Of a DNA stretch of 64,000 nt, positions 36,501-48,043 are shown piece by piece. The stretch lies in contig JAITYX010000026.1 in assembly GCA_021018815.1 (NCBI GenBank), forward strand, positions 620,001-684,000, in the 5' to 3' direction. The DNA comes from Talinum fruticosum (lineage: Eukaryota > Streptophyta > Magnoliopsida > Caryophyllales > Talinaceae). The translations under genes and the position numbers were made by a program. Under the pieces are notes generated by a model that worked only from the letters and a program-made list of their open reading frames with translations, made no database searches and was not told the origin of the DNA. The first letter of the stretch is position 1. Each line of letters opens with the position of its first letter.

Positions 36501-38059
36501 CTATGTGCATATTCAGCATTCACATCATTAACTCGTACCTAAAAATATACTAGAAGCATTAACCGAACTTGAATGGGTAGAGGCCATGCAAGAGGGACTG
36601 AATCAATTTGAAAGAAACCAAGTCCAAACTCTTACCAAACGACCTTCCGACCACTAGGTAATAGGCAACCAAATGGGTTTTGAAGAACAAGCTGGATGAG
36701 GGAGGGTTGGTAGTCGAAATAAGGCTAGATTAGTTGCTCGGGACTATAACCAAGAAGACGCAATTGATTGTGGGGAAACCTTTGCACATGTTACTAGGAT
36801 TTCGGTAATCGGGATTCTCTTAGCATTTGCATCTAGAATAAACATCAAGCTTTATCAAATGGATGTTAAATGTGCATTTCTTAATGGTTATATTGAAGGA
36901 GAAGTCTATGTTGAGCAACCCTCTGGATTTGAAAAATCTAAATTTCCAAATCATGTATTCAAGTTGGAAAAGGCTTCATATGGTCCGAAACAAGCTCCCA
37001 AAGCTTCGTACGATAGAATAAGCAGTTTCTTGGTTGAAAACGATTGAAAAATAGGTCAGATTAACAAAACCCTTCTTACAAAAACCAAGGGGAATGATTT
37101 GCTCATTATGTAGATCTATGTTGATGGCATTATTTTCAAAGCTACTAATGAAACTCTAAGTGAAGAGTTTTCCGAGTTAATGAAATAGGAATTCCAAATG
37201 AGCATGATGGGAGAACTCAATGTCTTTCTTGGATTGCAAATCAAGCAAGAAAACGATGGCATCTATGTCCATCAATCAAAATACACCAAGTAGCTACGGA
37301 AGAAATACAAGCTACAAGATGTAAAGCACGAAACAACACCTATGAGTAGCAGTTTAAACAGGACTCGGATGACAAAGGTCAAGCAATAAATGAGAAACTC
37401 TATACAGGTATGATTGGATCTCTACTTTATCTCACACCTAGTAGGCTAAATGTCATGTTTAGTGTTAGCCTTTGTGCAAGATTTCAAGCTAATCCTAAGG
37501 AATCATATCTCACTATGATGAAGAGAAAATTTAGATATCTTTTAGGGATTAGGAATCTTGGTCCCCGGTATTCAAAGGACTCATATCTAACCCTTACTAG
37601 ATACACGAGATGGTGACTATGTTGGATGCAAAGTTGATAGAAAGGGCACATCAAGAGCATGCCAATTTATGGCTCAATCACCCATCTCTTGGCATTCAAA
37701 GAACCATAACTTAGTTGCTCTATCAATCGCTGACGCTAAGTATATTGCGAGTGGAGCTTGTTGTGCTCAAATTCTCTAGATCAAGTAGCACTTGAATGAT
37801 CTTGGACTATCATTCACATCTACTCCAATCAAGTGTGATAACCAAAGTGTAATTAGAATCACTAAGAATCCAGTTCAGCACTCAAAGACAAAACACACTC
37901 GAAGTTAGGTATCATTTTCCGAGAGACCATTTTGAGAAAGGTGATATTAAACTTGAGTTTATTCCAACAAAATTTTAATTAGTCGATATTTTCACTAAGC
38001 CTCTCAGTGAAGATTAGTTTTGCTTTATTAGGAATGAGCTTCGCATGTTAAATACATGA
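33505..38059 (+). pseudogene. Copy 4 gag tail and pol, broken and interrupted
   Basis: The gag tail is at 33505-33950. The protease motif at about 33990 reads RYLDSACSHHM, so the DSG Gly is Ala. GAG-pre-integrase is largely deleted at the CACTA insertion. Integrase resumes at 35397, with HMDL near 35475. Reverse transcriptase is about 36560-37420, with QMDVKCAFLNGYIEGEVYVEQ (open 36859-37047 as read in that frame). The catalytic motif at 37117-37128 reads YVDG, losing the second Asp. RNase H is about 37600-38050, ending NELRMLNT and a stop. The copy is non-functional. Confidence 0.8.
34371..35396. mobile_element. Non-autonomous CACTA-type (En/Spm) DNA transposon
   Basis: The left end is CATTACTAGAAAA and the right end, reverse-complemented, is CACTACTACAAAA. 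Only the third and ninth bases differ. The 3-bp duplication AAA flanks both ends (34368-34370 and 35397-35399), the size expected for CACTA elements. The subterminal region repeats TAGCGACGAAAT-like words, including a perfect 14-bp inverted repeat (34427-34440 and 34450-34463). No transposase is visible in 1026 bp, so it depends on another element. It inserted in an already shortened copy 4 pol, in a GCACAAAAGG context. Confidence 0.8.
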
Positions 38060-38633
38060 TTATCCGAGTTATTGTATGAGTTATTCTACTATGATTGATT
38101 GTTACATAATTTAAGTGAATAACAAATGGATCAGTTGACACGAGAATGAGACCGAGCTATGAGTTATGATTTTTCGAAGTGTGTTCCGAGTCACTCAAAC
38201 ACATTATAGAGCCGGACTCAAATTTTTACCAAAATAGACATAAAAATTTTGGGATCATCTCTAGATAAATGGAGAATCTTTGAAATGTTTTCGAAAATGC
38301 TTTCTTCTCTCTCTTTCTCGTGACGAGAATAGTTAGTAGAACTAGCCTTGGAATAAAGTTGTTAGAAAACTAGCCATTATGTGTTAAGAGACATAGTGGT
38401 TTGATAACCGTTGCTTGGAAACCGAGTCGAAAGGCGGTTGAAAGTTTTTGCTCTCTTGGAATAGCACCACTTCGTTTTCACTCATTCACTTTACCTACTT
38501 ATTACTCACTCTCTCGCTCTCTTTCCTCTCGAATTCACTCACTCTTGCACTCAAACTCTATCTATGTTTCTCAATCATCTCGTTATATCTACTATCTCTC
38601 TTTACTCCCAAACACTCTCTATCTTCTCAATTA
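38060..38633 (+). other. Spacer between pol and downstream ORF, copy 4
   Basis: Same spacer as in copies 1 and 2. The TATA position near 38458 reads TTGGAATAG, so the box is lost. A pyrimidine-rich leader follows up to the ATG. Confidence 0.5.
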
Positions 38634-40140
38634 TGCCTAAGAGAGGATCAATCATGGAAGAAGGTTCGGCCACGAAGAAGGCCAGAACCAAAACCACTCA
38701 TTCCGAGGCTGCACAAGGAAAGAGGAAAGCCCCCGCCTCAAAAGGCCCAAAGCTTAATGTCACCCAACACTTCTTCCTGGATGATAAATTCCTCCCAAAT
38801 ACTTCTTTTTCTTGGTAGAAGAACATCACTAAAATTTGTGTTTTCAACTATCTATGTTTACGTAAGTATATCAACCCGGACCTAGTTACTGAATTCTATA
38901 ATCACATGATAGCAAGAGATAACGTTATCTCTTCCATTGTCCAAGGCAAGATGATTCGGATTAACCTTGATTTACTTCATAAACTCTTCGATGTGATGTT
39001 TCTCTTTCTCAACTCTAATCCCATCCCTTTCATTGAAGTTGCGAGATGACTTCTCCGAAAAGTATGCCAAAGCATCTCCTCAGTCCAAAAAGAATTTTTG
39101 TGACTCGGATGACCTTTGAAGTCGGACTTTTGTGCTTCATACTTTTGAGGACTTTCTTTTCTTACTATACGTAGAAAGAGAACCCCAATTCTAAAATTCT
39201 CAAAGTTCTCTATGACATTCTAGAGGGATGCCATATAGACCTCTTTCCATTCATTATAGAACATATTTCTTCTCTTCCATCTGACCGAACACGAATCCCT
39301 ATCCTTTCGGAGCTCTTCTTTCATTTGTTTTTACTCAATTTGGGATCGAACTTCCTTCCGACCCAAACTCTTTCGTAGAGCTCGCCATTTGTTTTTGTAG
39401 AGGTTAACTCATAGGTGTTGGATACCAGGAAATCAAAACTAGTTTCTTGGTTCACTCGTCCGAGTTAGCATACCCTCCTCCACCTCGGACTCGGACCGGT
39501 CCTCAAGTCCCACTTCTTACCGCTAAACCATCTACTTCTCTGCCTTCCCCTTTTATTGAGCTTCTTTAAAAGGTGGCCAACAAATTTGCTTTTCCGGCTA
39601 TAAAGCTACAACCAACTCTAGGAGCCTTCAAGGCTTTCATCCCATTAATGACCGAGACGCAAAGTCGGGCTCGGACTCGGCTTAAGCAAAGTCAAGATCT
39701 AATTTCGAGCTAAAGAAGGTGATCAAGCAACAACGTGATCAGATTGGTCGCCTCCAAAAGAGAAGGTCCAAGGCAGTGGAGGACTTAGAACCTGAAGAAG
39801 ACAAATCTAAGGAGTCTTCCAGTTCTTCCGAGTGTAAGTTAGAAGAAGCTAAAGAAGAAGTTGAAGAAGAAGCAACAAAAGGCCAAGGAAAGGCCGACGA
39901 AGGAGCCGAGGAAGGAGAAAATAAGGCTCAAGCAGTTCCACTTCAAGACAAGGGCACCAAAGAACCTGATGTGATCTCTTTTGATCGCACTCGGAGTGCC
40001 TCAAAAGAGGTTGGCAATATAGGTCACTCTAAGGCCCTTGCCTTAGAATATCAGCCTACGATAGCTCAGCTACTTTCGCTCAAGGATACAGGCGTAGGCG
40101 CACCACTAGTTGTTCTACTTCACGACGGGTTGCCCCTCCT
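38634..40140 (+). pseudogene. Extra ORF downstream of pol, copy 4, broken
   Basis: ATG at 38634 gives MPKRGSIMEEGSATKKART, then HFFLDDKFLPNTSFSW, open to a stop at 38816-38818. The domain continues in frame with NYLCLRKYINPDLVTEFYNHM. Near the C-terminus, 39719-40261 is open: a lysine-rich start, a Glu-rich run with likely coiled-coil character (about 39775-39930), then VISFDRTRSASKEVG. This last motif recurs at 57490-57535. This copy shows the widest span of the ORF. The product is unknown. Confidence 0.65.
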
Positions 40141-40569
40141 TCTAAATTTTTTTTGGTCCAACATCTTTTGTATTCAGTTTATCTTTCCTCCCTCATTTTG
40201 TTATTTTTTGCTGAAATGCATAGGGGAGAGAAAAGATAGAAAAGTTAGATGTTTGGCTTAGGGGAGCTTTTTCTCTTAGTTGTGTTTATGAGTTTGTTTA
40301 TTTTTAGTTTGTTTAAGTCATTGTATAAATACTTCTTGCAATGAATGAAACTTACTTATTTCTGAGCATTTACGTTTACGAGCGCATATGGTTCATACTT
40401 ACTCTAATTATTTTACAAAGCATGTTTTGAATTATTTATAATATGAGATGAACTGTTATATATTCATAATTATTTTTCTTGCTTTGATCATCTCTCAATG
40501 AAAACTTAACTCTCGAACTAATTCGTTTCTATCTTAAGTATGGAATCCCTTTCATCAAAAAGGGGAGAT

Positions 40570-41974
40570 TGAAGACTAAGGTATAACTCTTTATCTCTCT
40601 ATGGTTTTGACTCTAAATCATTCTAAGTTTTTAAGAAACTCATATCTAAGTTTTCATTATGTTATGACCCACTTAAAAACCATTCATGAAGCATAACTTT
40701 CTTAACTCGTGTTTCTAACCCACTCGGACATGACTCGGAACAATGTCATGAGTAAATAATTTCTCAAACACTTTTATTCCGAGCACCGACTTGATATTCA
40801 AAGTGACAATGAATTACTACATTAATTCGGCTTTGTAAGTCGGTTTATTTATTGAGAATTATTTACTTGATCAAGTTTATATATTTTGATGATTTATTCT
40901 TTCTAACTTGATCATTTTAAGGATTGACTCAAGATGGAATTTGAAGCTAAGGAATATTAGACTCGAAAATTCCATTCTTTTAGGTTTAATATAATTAAGT
41001 GCTTAATTACTTTGAATCGATTATTATATTTACCTAATCTTGGACCAAGTATTTTTATACTTTGTGTACTACTTAGTTTGCTTTTGTAGGTTAATTAAAG
41101 AAGCCTAATCTATTTTTGAAAAGAAAAAGCAGCTGGTTTCTAGCCGTTAAAGACCAGCGAGACGAAATCAACCATTTATGGACATGGCTTAGACACCGTG
41201 TCAAGGTTGCTTGTTTCCAAATCCGGTAAACTTCAACTTTGTGTCCAACGGTTGTTTCCACCCTAGATTTCGATCACAACGAGAGGTATGAACCACTTTT
41301 AAGCCAAGGACCACCACACAATGTTCACATTTCAACGGATCCTTTTTTGAGTGACTCGGACTAGCCGTTATAATGGTTATTGAAGCTCATCAGTCCGGAA
41401 CAAGTCACAACGGTCATTCTGCCATGCTTTGTATGAATAAAAGCCACTTCACAAGACTTGAAGATTGCTGAACACTTACATAGTGCATTCTTCCTCAATC
41501 ATCAACTTAGAACTCCAAATCTGTACTCTCTTACTTTTTTATTTGCAAAGAAAGTCTTGTAATCACTTCTACTCTTTCTACTTTCTTTCTAAGTCCCTTG
41601 ACTGAGCTATAAGGGTTAACCCAACTCAGTTGTCCCGGACATAAAGGATATCTCAATTAGGAAGTTCCAAATCGGATAAGGGAACTTCGAGTCTAGGAAA
41701 ACTTGTAAGGGAATTGTCTAAGGAATTCTATAAAGAGTCAGTCCTTGTAATTATGGATTCAATTAGTGGATTTGACTTGGTGCTTAGTTTAGCAATGTTA
41801 GTGGTTTTACGCCTCGGGAGGATTTTCACGTACTTCTTTGTGTATTTTACTTTCCGAGTCCAAACTAGACTCAAAATTTGTTTCTAAGTCAGCTTTGTGC
41901 AAAATAGTTTGTAATTTTTGAAAAATCTTCCATCACCCTATTCACACCTTAGTCTCTCCAAGAGCTAACTTTCA
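40570..41974 (+). repeat. 3' LTR of copy 4
   Basis: 1405 bp, TGAAGACTA to CTTTCA. The TATA position near 41431 reads TATGAATA. Unlike the LTRs at 7666, 10021 and 18617, no primer site follows; gag-derived sequence starts immediately. Confidence 0.8.
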
Positions 41975-42660
41975 TAGATCTTACTAAATATATCTTTACT
42001 TTAGACAAAAGGTCTAATTTTGAATCATCTCTTTTTCAAGAAAAATTTGAAAAAAGGTTTTGAAGAAGGAAAGTTGCCTTGAAAGCCTCAAATGATGTTG
42101 GACCAAGTCCAAATAACGTAGACATGGAGGAAGACCCTTTGATACTTCTAAGTAGAGGCTTCAAAGGAATGATGAAACACTAGAAGTGGAAGAAGAAGCT
42201 AAGGAATGAGGTCTTTATAAAAGAAAAGAAAGGTAAATCCTACTACTCTCCAAATACTTCTTCTACTAAAAACTCTGGTTATTTTGAGTGTAGTAGCAAA
42301 TAACACATAGCCAAGTAGTAAGAAAGTCATGGTAGCTACCGGAGTGAAGATGATGATGATGACACCGAGGATAAATCTAAGTGTCTCACTGCTATGACAT
42401 ACTCGGACAAAGAAACTAATATGGAACAAGAGTTATCCGATTATGAGGAAACCGATCCTGAAGAGGTAATTAACTATTTCATTAAGTTTTGGAAGATATA
42501 TCTTACTAATATATCATTAGTTTAGACAAAACATCATATTTCGAATCATCTCTTTTTCAAGAAAAGTTATGTCTTTAGAAACCGAGAACAAGGTTTTAAA
42601 GAAAGAACGTTACCTTAAAAGTCTCGGACGATGCTTGGACCATGTCCAAGCAGCTCGATT
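41975..42660 (+). pseudogene. About 1.2 units of the gag-derived tandem repeat, + strand
   Basis: The start matches the coiled part of the repeat unit found at 59597-64000. It is followed by a DVGPSPNNV-like region, EEDP and the KKWKKK basic stretch, a knuckle reading YFECSSK then a stop (first Cys lost), an acidic EDDDDDTED run, and then a second coiled part (from about 42470). The unit thus starts to repeat within this fragment. It directly abuts an LTR end at 41974. Stops are numerous. Confidence 0.7.
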
Positions 42661-44820
42661 TAGTACAACCATGGCTACATTTTTACAAAACAAGTAAGAT
42701 TTTTGCCACAAAAGATGAAATTACATTGGAAATAAGTGAATAATTAGAGCATACCCCGATGATCTTCCACAAGCCGTATAGTGGAAGATAGTTGGTCAAG
42801 TCTTTATCGAGTTTAATGTGTCGCACAACGGCACGGAGGCCCCTTATAAGGCAAGTGAGTGAGCCTAAGTTCAGCTCCTTTATTTTGTCAAGGTCTATTA
42901 AGTTCAGCCAATAGTGAACGTGAACCTAACATCCTCAAAAGCGTAAAAAGAATGGTATATTTAAAGAAATTTTCTTAAGGAAACCTATCAACTACGAGAC
43001 CAAAGAGATAATAAAGATAGCCATGATTTTGGTATAAATTTTCTTAAGGAAACCTAACATGATTTCTGTGTTTTATTTTGTTGGCGTGATGATGATAATC
43101 CCGAGTCTTATTTGTGGATTTGGATCTCGGATCGTGATCGATTGGTGCAACACAAGCCAGTAAACCACAAAAAACCCTAGCACAAAATAAATAGCCTTTT
43201 GCTTGGTTCGGTCCACAAATTCCTCTTTTCTTTCGAATCGTCCAAGAACCGGACTCGAACCTTTAGAGATTGTGGAGTCCAATGCTGTGTGCCGGGAAAT
43301 TCCAAGTTCGTAGTACTACATTTTACTTCGTCTAAATTAGACAAGGAGCTAAAGACTTGAAGACGACATTAACGCGTTACATTTCATGACCATGAGCATC
43401 AAAGTGTTGTGTTTAAGCTTCACAAGACACCCAACACAAGGCTAGAAGCTTTTCCCCTCAAAACGATGTCGTGGCCGGTGCTCGCCTTCTACAAGCATTA
43501 AGTGGAACATTGCATTTTGGCTTGGAGAGTCCTTTAGAGACACAACTAGGGCACGAAACCCTAGGGCACATGATTGACGTTCCTGGTTCTATCCTCGTTT
43601 CATCCCCTTCGATCCGGTTCTAACTCTTAGAATTTGGCCCGATTTATTTTCAGCTGCTTGGACGATCGGATGGAGGCAAGTCCTAGGTCATTTGTGACCT
43701 AGGTCTTCTCCTATAAATAGAAAGCCTTGGCTCTCATTCTAAGGACGACTTCTTGCCTTAACATCACACTCGCTAAAAGCTAACCACAGTACTCTCATCA
43801 AAACGTTACTTTGCTAAAATTTCTATAAGATATTCATTGTTTACTCGTTCGTTGTTGAATCCGTGCAAAGAGCTAAAGAATATTCAGTTATTCCGATCTC
43901 TGGGCACCGATTCAACTTATCGTTACTACACCCTATACCCAATTTGCAAAACAAGGAATTTTCTTTGGCTTGTCGCCGTTGCATCGAGAGATCTAGTGTG
44001 GAGATCCGGATCAGCAAGGTGGGACAACTCGAGGGCAATTATTCAGCCTTCAAACAGCTTTTATTTATCTCTGTTTTTTATTGCTTTCCGTGTTGTAGTT
44101 TAAGAGATATAATCACTTTAAATTCCTCTCCAACTGATGTAATTCTTTCATTTCTCACTTTTCTTTGTTGCTTTCTTGATTATGTTTTGGTTGCTTTAAT
44201 TTCACTTAGCATGTCGTTGTGTGCCTATGTTTCTCGTATCATTCTAGTACACTACTTGAACTAGTAATGGTCGTCTTCCGACGAGCGTGAATGGAAGGGT
44301 TTTCCATACGTTTGTACCCTAGCCCCGAATTTAATTCTCGGTTCAAAGACCGATGAAGTCATTTTAGCCTATTTTAGTCTTAGTTTCCTCACACTAAGAT
44401 TGGAAGAGAAAATCTTGTATTTTTGTTAGTTTTTCTTTCTTAAAAGCTGGTTGGTGACTCCTTTATTTTATGCTTTCTTCTATTCAAATTTACATCTCTA
44501 TGTTTTCCGGTTGCGAGAACGCTAATGTTAGGTTTTGGATCTGCCCACTAGGCGGAGACCGAGCCTGGTTCCACCAACCATGACCTGTGGCCGACGCCGG
44601 CCACCCCTAGGTGCAAGCCACTGCCATCACCATGGGGTCAACCAATAAGGCTTCGATCCAGATTGGTATTTATACACCAATCCGACCTTAAAACCTCACG
44701 AGAAGAACCAAAACCCTAATGTTATTTATTCCTTAATTAGAAAACAAGATCCCCGAAATTGTGAAAATAATTCCTAAAATAAAATAACTAATAAAACCGC
44801 CATTCAAACTTTTACTAATC
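42661..44820 (+). other. Unassigned region, perhaps gypsy LTR or leader
   Basis: No coding sequence is recognised. The word TTTTCTTAAGGAAACCT occurs twice (about 42967 and 43035). A 9-bp dyad (43682-43690 and 43695-43703) lies just ahead of TATAAATAG at 43712. A T-rich stretch leads to TTGGTGACTCC near 44450, a phrase I associate with the 5' region of plant Ty3/gypsy elements. It may be the LTR or leader of the gypsy element whose gag starts near 49071. No LTR boundaries could be fixed. Confidence 0.3.
43712..43720 (+). promoter_or_regulatory. Candidate TATA box
   Basis: TATAAATAG in the context CTCCTATAAATAGAAAGCC. It lies 8 bases after a perfect 9-bp inverted repeat CCTAGGTCA/TGACCTAGG. 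The downstream sequence is pyrimidine-rich. It is a plausible LTR promoter, but the element is not identified. Confidence 0.4.
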
Positions 44821-47800
44821 TGTAATAACCGGAATTTTAAAGAAAAGCAGTTGAAAAGCATAGAATTATTGAGTATTTTTCCCGCATGACTAGGGGTTGA
44901 GTGACTCGATTTTAGTTACGACATATTACGTTAGAATCCTTTGGAGGCTGGTGTTGAAATAATTAAATCAAGGAAATTGCCTTCCTTTTTCATCCGAGCT
45001 AAACTGTTGGGCGATTAGGAATTGTCGTGGCCGGCGTATTAAAATACGTTAGAATGCAGCGAGCATAAGAGGACGGAAGGGAGGAGATATGGACTTGTCG
45101 TATATGGGCCGATGATTACTTTAGCTGAATTATGAAGAGATGGGATAGAAGCTAAATTTGGGGTCCAATAAGGATTATTAGCCAACCGAATTAGGCGGTG
45201 GAAGAGAGTGAAGCAAAGAGGGCTCGGTGGAGCTCGAGCGATAGAAGAACGAGCGAGGAAATAGAGAGGGAGGGAGGGAGAGAACGCGCGGGAGCTACAG
45301 CAAAGGCCGGTGGCCGCTGAACACCAAGCGGCCGATGGGCAAGGGAAAGCGAGGGCTCGGGAAGGCGAGAAGGAGGAGAAACAGAGCAAAGTAGAGTGGG
45401 GAAGAGGGACGACCGAGCGAGAGGAACCAAGAGGGAGAAAAGGCGAGCGGTGCAAGGGTCGAGGAGATCGAGGGGTGGCCGGCGACCACCGCAGACCCGG
45501 AAAGCAACAGCCGGCGACCCGAGCAGACGCAAGCGAAAGGAAAAAAGCGAGAGACCGAGGTAGAACGAGGGCGAAGGAAGGAACCGAAGCACGGGGTTGC
45601 GCGAAAGGGTCCAGGAGGCCGAAACCGAGAGAATAATGGCGGCAAGGGGGAGGACTGGCAGCGATCGCGCGAGGGCCCGGACCGAGAGTCGGCGGAGGCC
45701 GAAACGGCAAGCTGAAACAGGGAAGCAAAAAGCGAGCGACCGAGCAAGGACTGCGGAGACGGAGATCGAAATCGAAGGCGAGAGTAAAGGAGTTCGAAAT
45801 CCATCCCTAAAACCCGAGAATTTCAGGTGGGTAGTCTTATACTCTAAACTATTAGTAATTTCGAAACCCAAATGGATTTGTTGTGAATGTTGAATGTGTT
45901 CTATGAATATTGAATTGTTGTGAACATTGAGTATCCGTATTGCGAAACGGACCTAGTCGTGGTTTGAGATTAGAAATAAAAGCTTGGAATGGATTTAGAG
46001 AATTGATAGCGCTGAATTGGGATGTGAAGGGAGTTACTTGGGTTAAATAGTAAAACTAAATTGAGAACTTTAAAGAGATTAGTAGTTACTTAAGGTTGAA
46101 GCTGAACGTGCTGATTTTAAAGAGGTTGGATTGCATAGGGCAAATGAGTGGTGTTGAAGTCCGGATAACTATTAAGGATGAAGGGGTGGGACATGGACAC
46201 GAATTATGAGTTAATTAAGCCATAGAGATTTCTTAAACTTACAGTATTAAGAGCTAATTACGAACATTGGGGAATGATAGCTCGAAGTATAAGGAGGAGT
46301 GTGAGTTTGTATCGAGGGATGCACAATTGAGACGTGGGAGTGAGAAGTGGGTGACTATTGGGATAATTGAGTTCGAAAGATAATTAAATCCTTGAGATTG
46401 GACTGAATTCGAAGATAAGCGGAGCTAGCGAAGTGGAGCGATGTAAAGAAATTAAGAACTATGTGATTGAGTTGGATAGAAACTTAAGAGGAAGCCAATT
46501 ACACTTGAAGATAAAGGGAATTAGAGGAATTTTAGTAGCGAAGTAAGAACGAGAACTACCGACTAAGCGTGATTAAGAAGAGATTGATGAGTAATGTGGA
46601 GGCGTAATCGAAAAGTATTGAAACAAAGATGGTAATTGGGAAGAGTTAAGTTATAAAGTAAAGGCATAAAAGAGGAATTGAGGTAAAGATAATGAATTGT
46701 GAAAAGTGAGAACGTTGAATTAAGTAATATCTACTTGTGGTTATTGTGGCTCGTAAAATGGAATCAATCGTACTAAACCGATGAATTGAGAAAGGCATAG
46801 TTGGAAAAGAGTTGAGAATGATTGCTTGCAATGAATAGTGATTATTCGTACTATGTGATTGCTTTACGTGATGCTCAAAGTACTTTCGAAAGGAGTTTCG
46901 TATTTTACGTGAAACGATTCTTGAATGCAACTTCTTGTGAACTGTCTTTCCAACGTGAATGTGTTTTAAAGAAGCAAAACTTATTTGAGAAAGTGAATTT
47001 ATAAGGGTGACACGTGGTGTCATGCCTTCCTTGATGTGAAATCAATTGAGAAAGTCTGTGAAGTGAACGTGTGAATGAGTATGTGCAAATTGTTTTGAAT
47101 CGACCGGCTACGGATCGTTTAGCATACCGAAAGGTTCGAACCGGGAACGCCTAGCTAGAGACTTCGAGGGAAAGGTTCTAACAGGGGTCCTGCAGAGGTA
47201 GGATGCCCGCTCCGAGACTTCCCGAAGATAGGTCCCGGGAGCCTTTTTGTCGGGGTCGCACCCTAAATTAATGAAATGCTAGTTTGAGTCCTCGAAGGCC
47301 TATAATGTTGATTCAACCCCAAAAGAATTGTTCATGAATGTGAAACTGTGCTTTTAAGTGGTTAAAGAGTCATGATCGTTTTCATTGCAAGAGATTTCGA
47401 GTGAAAAGTATAGATTTGTATTATATTATTATGCTTTCACAAATTTCATTATTATGAGTATTATGTGTAAAGAATTTCCATTTTAAGGGTGTAAGACTCC
47501 GGTGAGCCCGTGGTTTATTGCTCACCCCCACAAATTTCCCCCTTCTCCCCTAGTGTTGCAGGTACACTTCAGGAGCATGATTTACCCTTAGCGTATTCCG
47601 AACTCTCGCTGACTAGTGATCGTTGACCATTAAAGTGACTCAAGTGGCTGACTTGCATTCTCATGTTTTAAATGTTGTATATGTAATTTAGTCCATATAG
47701 TTGTACCAAGTGTGTAATGAACCATTTAGACTGTTTTAAGTTTTATAGCATGATTGGTTGGACTCCGACGTGTGGCCGCTGAGTTGTATACTCCGAGTGT

Positions 47801-48043
47801 GTGGCTCATTGAGTTATATTATGCTTTTCATGCAGGGTTCTAAGGCTTTAAGCCTATGGGTTAGTCCATATTACAAACAGAACTCTGCCGAAATTTTTAG
47901 GAAATCTCATATCCTTTTGGAAAACCATCCTTATTGTCTTTGAGTTGAGTTTAGACAGCCAAACCAACACCAAAAGAGCCTTGGGAGTTCCTTTAAGGAA
48001 CTCCGGCGATGTAATACTCCTAGGGGTGTTTTGGGGTGTTACA
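44821..48043 (+). mobile_element. Solo LTR, gypsy-like family, with TSD TAATC
   Basis: Starts TGTAATAACCGG and ends GGGGTGTTACA, 3223 bp. It is flanked by TAATC at 44816-44820 and 48044-48048. A GC- and purine-rich block fills about 45190-45800, followed by CAGGTGGGT at 45825 and an AT-richer remainder. Near the 3' end, ACTCCGA.GTGTGGC is repeated twice, then AACTCTGCCGAAATTT and TAATACTCCTAGGG. The element at 54094 has the same plan and the same 3' words. No internal region is present, so this is the product of LTR-LTR recombination. Orientation follows the two family copies; which lineage of gypsy is unproven. Confidence 0.8.

Larger units (their letters stand above)
32760..41974 (+). mobile_element. 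Copia copy 4, 5' part of gag missing, carries a CACTA insertion
   Basis: Continuation of the + strand chain: LTR piece, gag tail, pol (stop 38057-38059), spacer, downstream ORF from 38634, polypurine tract AAAAAGGGGAGAT ending 40569 and 3' LTR 40570-41974. Gag from its start to the coiled region is absent. A 1026-bp DNA element interrupts pol at 34371. The primer site is also absent after its 3' LTR, so the chain ends here. Confidence 0.8.

Noticed and set aside
39719..40261. A separate Glu-rich gene of 180 codons
   Set aside because: Its position and the VIS..RTRSASKE motif show it is the C-terminal part of the copy 4 downstream ORF, not an independent gene.
43837..44264. Overlapping reading frames of 88 and 133 codons after the TATA box at 43712
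   Set aside because: No recognisable domain, and frames overlap on both strands. They are more likely part of a leader or LTR; kept only as unassigned sequence.
45039..45871. Three long overlapping minus-strand reading frames (169-229 codons) rich in Ser, Pro, Leu and Phe
   Set aside because: They lie opposite the purine- and CG-rich block of the solo LTR, where stop codons are rare by composition. All frames are open together and no domain is visible.
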